Position numbers and translations under genes: made by a program. Below are positions 58,393 to 64,000 of a stretch of 64,000 nt of DNA, one piece after another. Source of the DNA: Krasilnikovozyma curviuscula (lineage: Eukaryota > Basidiomycota > Tremellomycetes > Cystofilobasidiales > Mrakiaceae); the NCBI GenBank assembly GCA_014825775.1, contig MVAQ01000008.1, positions 124,001-188,000 of the forward strand. The letters run 5' to 3'. Below the pieces are notes generated by a model that was not told where the DNA came from, ran no database searches, and saw only the letters and a program-made list of their open reading frames with translations. How positions within the stretch are numbered: the stretch's first letter is position 1; the number at the start of each line of letters is the position of its first letter.

Positions 58393-59401
58393 CGAAATGA
58401 ACTAGAGTCTCAGCGTGCTCCGGTTTCTGGGACAGAATCCTTCGTCACTGTTGGAATCCGACCAACCGACGAGGGGTTCGTTCGGTTTGGGAAAGGGGCG
58501 GGAAGAGGCGAAGGAGTGGTTTCCTCGGATTTCCAAAGTTGAGAGATGAATTCCATTTGAAAGTAGAAATTGAAGAAGGGAAACTCCAAAAGCACAGAGA
58601 AGCACAGAGGAGAACAGAAGAGCAAAGAGGAGCACAAAGGAGCAGGGATCGTGCGATCGCTGTGCCATTAGTGAGGGAAGTCTTACAAGGCTTCACTGAG
58701 GCCTGAGTGGCTGTGTTGACTATAGGTTCAGAAGTAGGACCGGTTTTCCTTGAAATAGCGCTCTATTAAAATGGCCTTTCCGTAATATTCGCTGAGTTCA
58801 TATTATTCGCCCAGGTGCTAGCCCATCCTCAGTAGGCTTCTCCAAACCAAGCTACGTCCCCACTGCAGGTTTCTGAGGATCCGAAGATCCTGAAGAGTGA
58901 ATAAAGAGGATATAAGCTTGAAAGCTACTTCTGAGGTGAAGGTAATCTTTGGGGAGGGGTACGAGTCAATAATGAAGCCATCGCTGGCTTTGTTTACATT
59001 CTTATTATGCCAGTCACACTGTTACACTCGCGCGTCACAAAGTCAAGATACTCAGCCAGAGAGGACGAAAGATATCCTCTAATTTTGTTTTGCTCTCTAC
59101 ACTTCCATGTGAAAACTTGTTGTTGGGAAGGAGATCGCGATGTGCAATCAGGAATCCATTGGCAATGGGCATTCTGATCCCTCCACGATTTATACGTGAG
59201 CCATTTGAGAAATGTCAACATGTTTTCTTCGACACAAGAATAGTTCCAAATCGTTCTGATAGGTTCTTGACCCTTTCCAGTAATAATTTCGCTTGGGCAT
59301 TATGAGATGGTACATTCGTCGACAATATTTCTTCAACTATATACGTTCCACAGTAGCCACTTCAACTCAGAAACACACAGTTTACTCTAGCGATCCGTCT
59401 C
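58393..59401. other. Intergenic region between MATH-BTB and a small ORF
   Basis: About 1 kb. The first 300 bp are the promoter and leader of the minus-strand MATH-BTB gene and include the 10-bp purine repeat at 58591-58645. The rest shows only short ORFs without support. A TATA-like ACTATATACG lies near 59337, just upstream of the ORF at 59402. Confidence 0.45.
58591..58645 (+). repeat. 10-bp tandem repeat, about 5.5 units
   Basis: Units AGCACAGAGA, AGCACAGAGG, AGAACAGAAG, AGCAAAGAGG and AGCACAAAGG plus a partial copy follow each other without gaps, purine-rich on the plus strand. It lies about 200 bp upstream of the MATH-BTB start, so it is a promoter or leader minisatellite rather than coding repeats. 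Confidence 0.85.
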
Positions 59402-59581
59402 ATGCCTGTATCAAGGAAGAAACGCGCCTTAGAGCTCAGCTTCTCGTATCAAGGTAAGGATCTTCGACACCCGCCACTGAGGATCTACTGAGTACCAAAG
59501 AGGTTCTCGATTAAGCTTATTGTTTTCCCAGAGGAAAGTGGCCTTGAAACAATCAAGACTCATCTAGAAGGGTGCAGCTGA
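59402..59581 (+). CDS. 33-residue spliced ORF
   Basis: ATG 59402 reads MPVSRKKRALELSFSYQ, ends at a GTAAGG donor (59454), and after a 78-nt intron with a pyrimidine-rich TTTTCCCAG acceptor (59531) continues EESGLETIKTHLEGCS to TGA 59579-59581. Exons of 52 and 50 nt total 102 nt in frame. A TATA-like box is about 65 bp upstream. I do not recognise the product. The N-terminal SRKKRA could be a nuclear localisation signal. It lies about 210 bp upstream of eIF4A on the same strand, so it could alternatively be a leader exon or uORF of that gene. Confidence 0.4.
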
Positions 59582-59792
59582 AACGCCAGTCTGAGGCTGT
59601 TTTAAGATAAAATGGAGGGGAATTCGCCTCTAAATTTTTTCTCGCCTGCTTCACAAGACTAGAAAAATCCTCTTTTTTCCTGCCTCCCAACGTTGTTCTT
59701 ACAACAAAAACTCTTAACAAACTTTCACCAACAGAAACTACCGGTCGGTTCAACCTAGAACCACCACCCCAAACAAAGAAACTACTACAATC

Positions 59793-62001
59793 ATGGCGTA
59801 GGTGGTCCTCCTTTTTCTCGTTTGCTCGACGCCTCCTTCTGATTCTTCTCCTCGAAATCTTCCTTTAATCTTTCCAATCACTCTTTTCTTGCTTCGCTGG
59901 CTTAACACACTCCCTCCAACTCCTTTGGATGATTCAGTGACGTTAACCTCGAATTGGAAGTAAGTTTGTCGTCTCAAAAATATCCGTTTTCCCAAGGATT
60001 TGAGCGCTGACCTTTCTTCTTCGTTTTCCCTCCTTTGCTGTCATTTTGGCATTTTTCTCTCTTCTCTGTTTTGTGGATGGCCTAACTTTAGGGAGAGACC
60101 GTAAGTTGGATCCTTCATTCGGGCAGCTCTGCTTTTCACATGGGCCGCCGAAGGTCTCTGGATGGACGTCTGTACTGACCTCTACTTATGACCTTTCTAC
60201 CTGTTTTTTCCTGCCTCGTTCTGCACTTGATAGATTGAGTCCAACTGGGACCAGGTCGTTGACAAGTACGTTAGCTTCTGTTGTCCTCACCAGTCGATGC
60301 TGCGCTTCGCGAACTGACAAACCTCTCTATTTCGTTCCGTCGTCTGTTTCATTATTCTGTTCTGTTACTGGCTCTCATCTATTATAGCTTCGACAACATG
60401 GAACTTAAGTCCGACCTTCTCAGAGGTGTCTACGCTTACGGTTTCGAGAGACCTTCTGCTATCCAGCAGAGAGCCATCATCCCAGTCGTCAAGGGACACG
60501 ATGTCATTGCCCAGGCTCAATCTGGTACCGGAAAGACCGCTACCTTCTCCATCTCCATCTTGCAAAAGGTACGTTTCCACAACTTTTTTCTGCGCCACCG
60601 CACGAAGGTTTTTTTTCTTCCCTGTCACATCGCGTGGCTCCGCCAAAGCGCAACTCAAATTCCTTACAACCGTTCCCAATCTGACCGTGTGCTATTGTTG
60701 AATTTTCAGATTGATACCTCCCTGAAAGCCCCACAAGCTCTTATCCTTGCTCCAACCAGAGAGCTTGCTCAACAGATCCAAAAGGTCGTTATTGCCCTCG
60801 GTGACTACATGTCCATTGTCTGCCACGCCTGTATCGGTGGTGTCAACGTCAAGGAGGATATGGAGAAGCTCGCTCAAGGCCCACACGTCATTGTTGGTAC
60901 TCCAGGACGTGTCTTCGACAGTAAGTCTCTTTATCAAAGTCATGCCGCTAGCCCCCTCTGGCGGATCCGGGCGGGGCTGTCATTTCCGTCAAAGGTCCAC
61001 TCATCTGACATTTGCTTCTCTTCTTTGATAATGTTTCACAGTGATCAACAGACGTGCCCTCAAGACCGACCACGTCAAGATGTTCTGTCTTGATGAGGCT
61101 GATGAAATGCTCGGAAGAGGATTCAGAGAGAACATCTACGATACCTTCCAGCTCCTCCCACAAGAGACCCAAGTTATCTTGCTCTCTGCTACCATGCCAT
61201 CTGAAGTCTTGGAAGTTACCAAGAAGTTCATGAGAGACCCAGTCAGAATCTTGGTCAAGAAGGACGAGCTGACCCTTGAAGGTATCAGACAGTTCTGTGA
61301 GTAATACCTTCTCTTTTCGCAGGGTTCGATTTGCTTTTCCCTTGAACGCAGTCTGAATTGTTCTTCACTCCTTCCAATTAGACATTGCTGTTGAGAAGGA
61401 GGACTGGAAGCTCGACACCTTGTCCGATCTCTACGAGACTGTCACCATCACCCAAGCTGTCATCTTCTGTAACACGAGAAGAAAGGTCGACTGGTTGACT
61501 GAGAAGCTGACTGCCAGAGAGTTCACCGTTTCTGCCATGCGTGAGTATCACATACTTCTTAGTCCCTGTGTTTCTTCAGCTAAACCTTTTGAGTTGTTCT
61601 TTCCGTTGGATAGATGGTGATATGCAACAAGCCGAGCGTGAAGTCATCATGAAGGAGTTCCGATCTGGATCTTCCCGTGTGTTGATTGCCACCGATTTGC
61701 TCGCCAGAGGTATCGATGTTCAACAAGTTTCCTTGGTCATCAACTACGACTTGCCAACTTCCAAGGAGAACTACATCCACAGAATCGGTAGAGGTGGTCG
61801 TTTCGGACGAAAGGGAGTTGCCATCAACTTCGTGTATGTCTTTTTCTTTGGATGATTGTTTACTTTCGACCTTTTCGAGTTCTAATGGCATTTTCACATT
61901 TCAACAGCACCACCGAGGACGTTCCAATGCTCAGAGAACTCGAAAAGTTCTACAACACTGCTGTTGATGAGATGCCTCTCAACGTTGCTGATCTCATTTA
62001 A
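59793..62001 (+). CDS. TIF1: ATP-dependent RNA helicase eIF4A
   Basis: DEAD-box helicase of eIF4F that unwinds mRNA 5' leaders. The first exon is only ATGGC (59793-59797); splicing gives MADVNLELE, then GET, then [20 protein letters not shown]. Motifs in order are Q motif [20 protein letters not shown], motif [11 protein letters not shown], Ia [10 protein letters not shown], Ib TPGR, II DEAD ([12 protein letters not shown]), [35 protein letters not shown] and [15 protein letters not shown]. The end is [20 protein letters not shown] followed by [13 protein letters not shown] 61999-62001. All catalytic motifs are intact. AGA arginine and CCA proline codons dominate, and the leader is long and pyrimidine-rich, as expected for a very highly expressed gene. 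The [14 protein letters not shown] block and the acidic IESNWD start separate it from eIF4A-III. Confidence 0.97.
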
Positions 62002-63575
62002 GTGAACTGTACCCACCCTGCATTGCACCTTCACATCGATCATCTCTAGCACACTAACCAACCACACCGCCAAACATCAACACTCACCGGTTCTCATTTA
62101 CGCATTGCGTTTTCGATTTTGGATCTGAATGAAATTTCTAATCGAAGGCGCTTTCTTTTAACGACAACATCCACACCACCCTTTGATTACTTCGCTTCGC
62201 CTCATCACAACAACGTAACCCCAACATCTATCTTTCCACGCCCCTCCCATCATCTCCTACTAAAATTGTCTGATTTGGACGCTCCCCCCTTTTCCGCATC
62301 CTTCTATCCCAAACCTGTTTACCTCTTCTATCTTTATTTTCATTCTTGGTCTCTATAAATACTCTTACAGCAACTTATCGTAGCTCTTTGTTGGCGTGAT
62401 GGGACTTACGATTTAGCTTATGCATATGTTTGTTTTTCCTATCTCTACTAAAGATCAGTCTGACTGGGAAGAACTTTGGCTGCTATTGGCTCAAACTCGA
62501 GCTCATACTTCCAGTTACCGCTTTTCTGAAGTTTGAACATTCATATTTTCATTAAACAGAAGGTGTGACACCTGCGCATAAAGAGAAGTCTATAGGTAGC
62601 AGCCAACCGGTTGTAGATCGCATAGATGGATGGGACCGCCAAGAGACGCCCCACACGCTCTTTAGTCATAACACTTGGCTAGAAGATAACAGGTTCTCAA
62701 AGCTCATTCCAGCTTTTCGACCCTAACTACCACTATCCCAAATGCACCTCATCTGCTTTTCGTAAACAAGGTAAGGAGGGACATTGCAGTAAATGCACCG
62801 GGCTTATAAATAGGTCGCTCGGGGCGTGCAGATCATCGCGCTATCCGTATGGTGAGGTCCTGCTGCTATACGACTCAGCTACCAACCACGTCCCTCTCCC
62901 TGTTATTCAAAACTTCAGAAGTTGGAAAAGGATACAGCAGATGGTCTTCTGTGTGATTACTATTTCGTTTCACGCGAGCTTTGTTTTCATCTGTGTTGAC
63001 CACCATTCGCTGCTCGTTCTTTCTTAGTCTGCCTCAGCTAAGACAGTACTCAAGCTTTTTCATCAAAAAAGGATTTTGACTAATGAGGTAAGCTCAACTT
63101 TCTTCTTCAAACCTCGCCTTGTGAGGATGAGTGCCATACTTCTCAGAAGTGATTGAAACTCTTCCTCACCAACCTACGTTACCAGGTTGTTTCCGACCGC
63201 GCTTGGGGTGGATGAGGCCCTCAAAGCTTTTTAAAAATGAGTTCAACCATCAGAAATGTCTGTTTGAGAGGAGGAAGACCATGGTGTAAGTCCGCTCTTT
63301 ATTCTCCGTCATCTCACACTAGTCTTCAGCCCCCAGTTCAGCTTCAGATAACGTCCTATTCTCTATCAAAATAGGTCTCGTTCTTTGACTAACACATTCA
63401 TTGAAGCCAGCGTGTTTTCTTGCGTGCGGTTTTCTCAATCACTAGGACAACATGGTCCTGATAGGCAACGTCCGTGAGACTACTGCTGCGCTGCAAATCA
63501 CTTTGAAGTTTCCCCTTTTGAGGGTTATACTCCCTTCATTTCAACTCTCACAACATCCCCCATCTCCTACTTTAC
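62002..63575. other. 1.6-kb stretch with weak spliced ORFs only
   Basis: It begins with the eIF4A 3' UTR (pyrimidine-rich to about 62350). Later there are an ATGAG-GTAAGC donor at 63082-63087 with a pyrimidine-tract acceptor near 63186 that together give an 18-codon frame, and another ATG at 63238 (MSSTIRNVCLRGGRPW) ending at GTGTAAGT. These splice-like signals suggest transcription, but no protein family is visible. I see no tRNA. Confidence 0.35.
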
Positions 63576-63879
63576 ATGTCTGGGATGAAATTACTCCCAT
63601 CTCTGCGCCTGCTGAGAGACAATGACCAGCAGCGCGCCTTGGCGACTAGGCGAGGCGTTCGGGGGACATTGAGCCCATCCGGTGCCCTTATCTTCCCAGG
63701 TGATAGTAAGTCAGGACTTCTTCTGATCGCTTCAATATATTCGATCTGACTCGGAGGCTGTTAGGCGTTTTGGCTTTCGATGAATTAGGTGGCGTTTTTT
63801 AGGTCTCTGTGTGCCATACTTGTAGATTCTAGATAAGGAATCAATAGTAGATCAAGGCTCCGGATTCTACTTGGTCTAA
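63576..63879 (+). CDS. 66-residue hypothetical protein, three exons
   Basis: Not recognised. ATG 63576 starts MSGMKLLPSLRLLRDNDQQR and continues ALATRRGVRGTLSPSGALIF. Exon 1 ends at 63705 before GTAAGT. Exon 2 (63765-63788) adds SVLAFDEL, and exon 3 (63833-63879) adds DKESIVDQGSGFYLV and TAA. The three exons sum to 201 nt with both junctions in frame, and the introns (59 and 44 nt) are of normal size here. The Leu/Arg-rich start could be a mitochondrial presequence. The gene may be longer if the last exon uses another donor near 63873, with the remainder outside the window. Confidence 0.45.
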
Positions 63880-64000
63880 GAAGAGGATCCTGGATGTCGC
63901 CCTCTCAAGTCTGTCCGTCAACCTTCTGTGCTCAGCGATAAATATCTGGCCATGCTGGTGAGTTTCTGTTAGCATCGTTGGGCCAGGGACCTTATACTGA

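Noticed and set aside
58402..58668. Hydrophobic minus-strand ORF with apparent TM helix
   Set aside because: It is the complement of the purine repeat and promoter of the MATH-BTB gene; hydrophobicity comes from pyrimidine-rich codons.

Overview
This window is nuclear DNA from a fungus, most likely a basidiomycete yeast or dimorph of Tremellomycetes type. The genes are compact and intron-dense, with many 40-90 nt GT-AG introns, divergent promoters of 200-400 bp, moderate GC content and pyrimidine-ending codons. There is no bacterial operon, rRNA, CRISPR array or recognisable transposon. The class assignment is inference from gene architecture; no species marker was identified.

Left part (1-10.1 kb): an MFS efflux-type transporter, a small unresolved spliced gene, a secreted GH3 beta-glucosidase, calnexin and prefoldin subunit 1. 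Middle-left part (10.6-22.3 kb): an accessory catabolic block containing a sugar-porter-family MFS transporter, an FAD aromatic-ring monooxygenase, a gentisate 1,2-dioxygenase-like cupin enzyme, an alpha/beta hydrolase and a Zn2Cys6 transcription factor. The transporter/monooxygenase divergent promoter and the dioxygenase promoter share a bipartite 22-bp element (TTCGGAA-N5-GGATATCACG). This is the strongest candidate for an undescribed regulon: uptake of an aromatic compound, hydroxylation to gentisate, ring cleavage, and a resident regulator.

Centre (22.5-42.5 kb): mostly housekeeping genes. These are a single-pass membrane protein (possibly peroxin-like), the GPI mannosyltransferase Gpi18/PIG-V, TMA7, a Ubp3/USP10-like deubiquitinase, a Gln/His-rich nuclear protein, gamma-tubulin, fibrillarin, mitochondrial EF-Ts and a 54-residue unknown protein.

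Right part (42.7-64 kb): the decapping scaffold EDC4, two tandem long-chain acyl-CoA synthetases that both end in peroxisomal PTS1 tripeptides (SKL and AKL), a MATH/BTB protein whose BTB fold is interrupted by a long acidic insert, a 33-residue spliced ORF, eIF4A and a 66-residue spliced ORF near the right edge. Gene-poor stretches are 33.8-35.4, 47.5-48.4, 58.4-59.4 and 62.0-63.6 kb. All exon models were read by eye from splice signals and frame; many boundaries could shift by a few bases.
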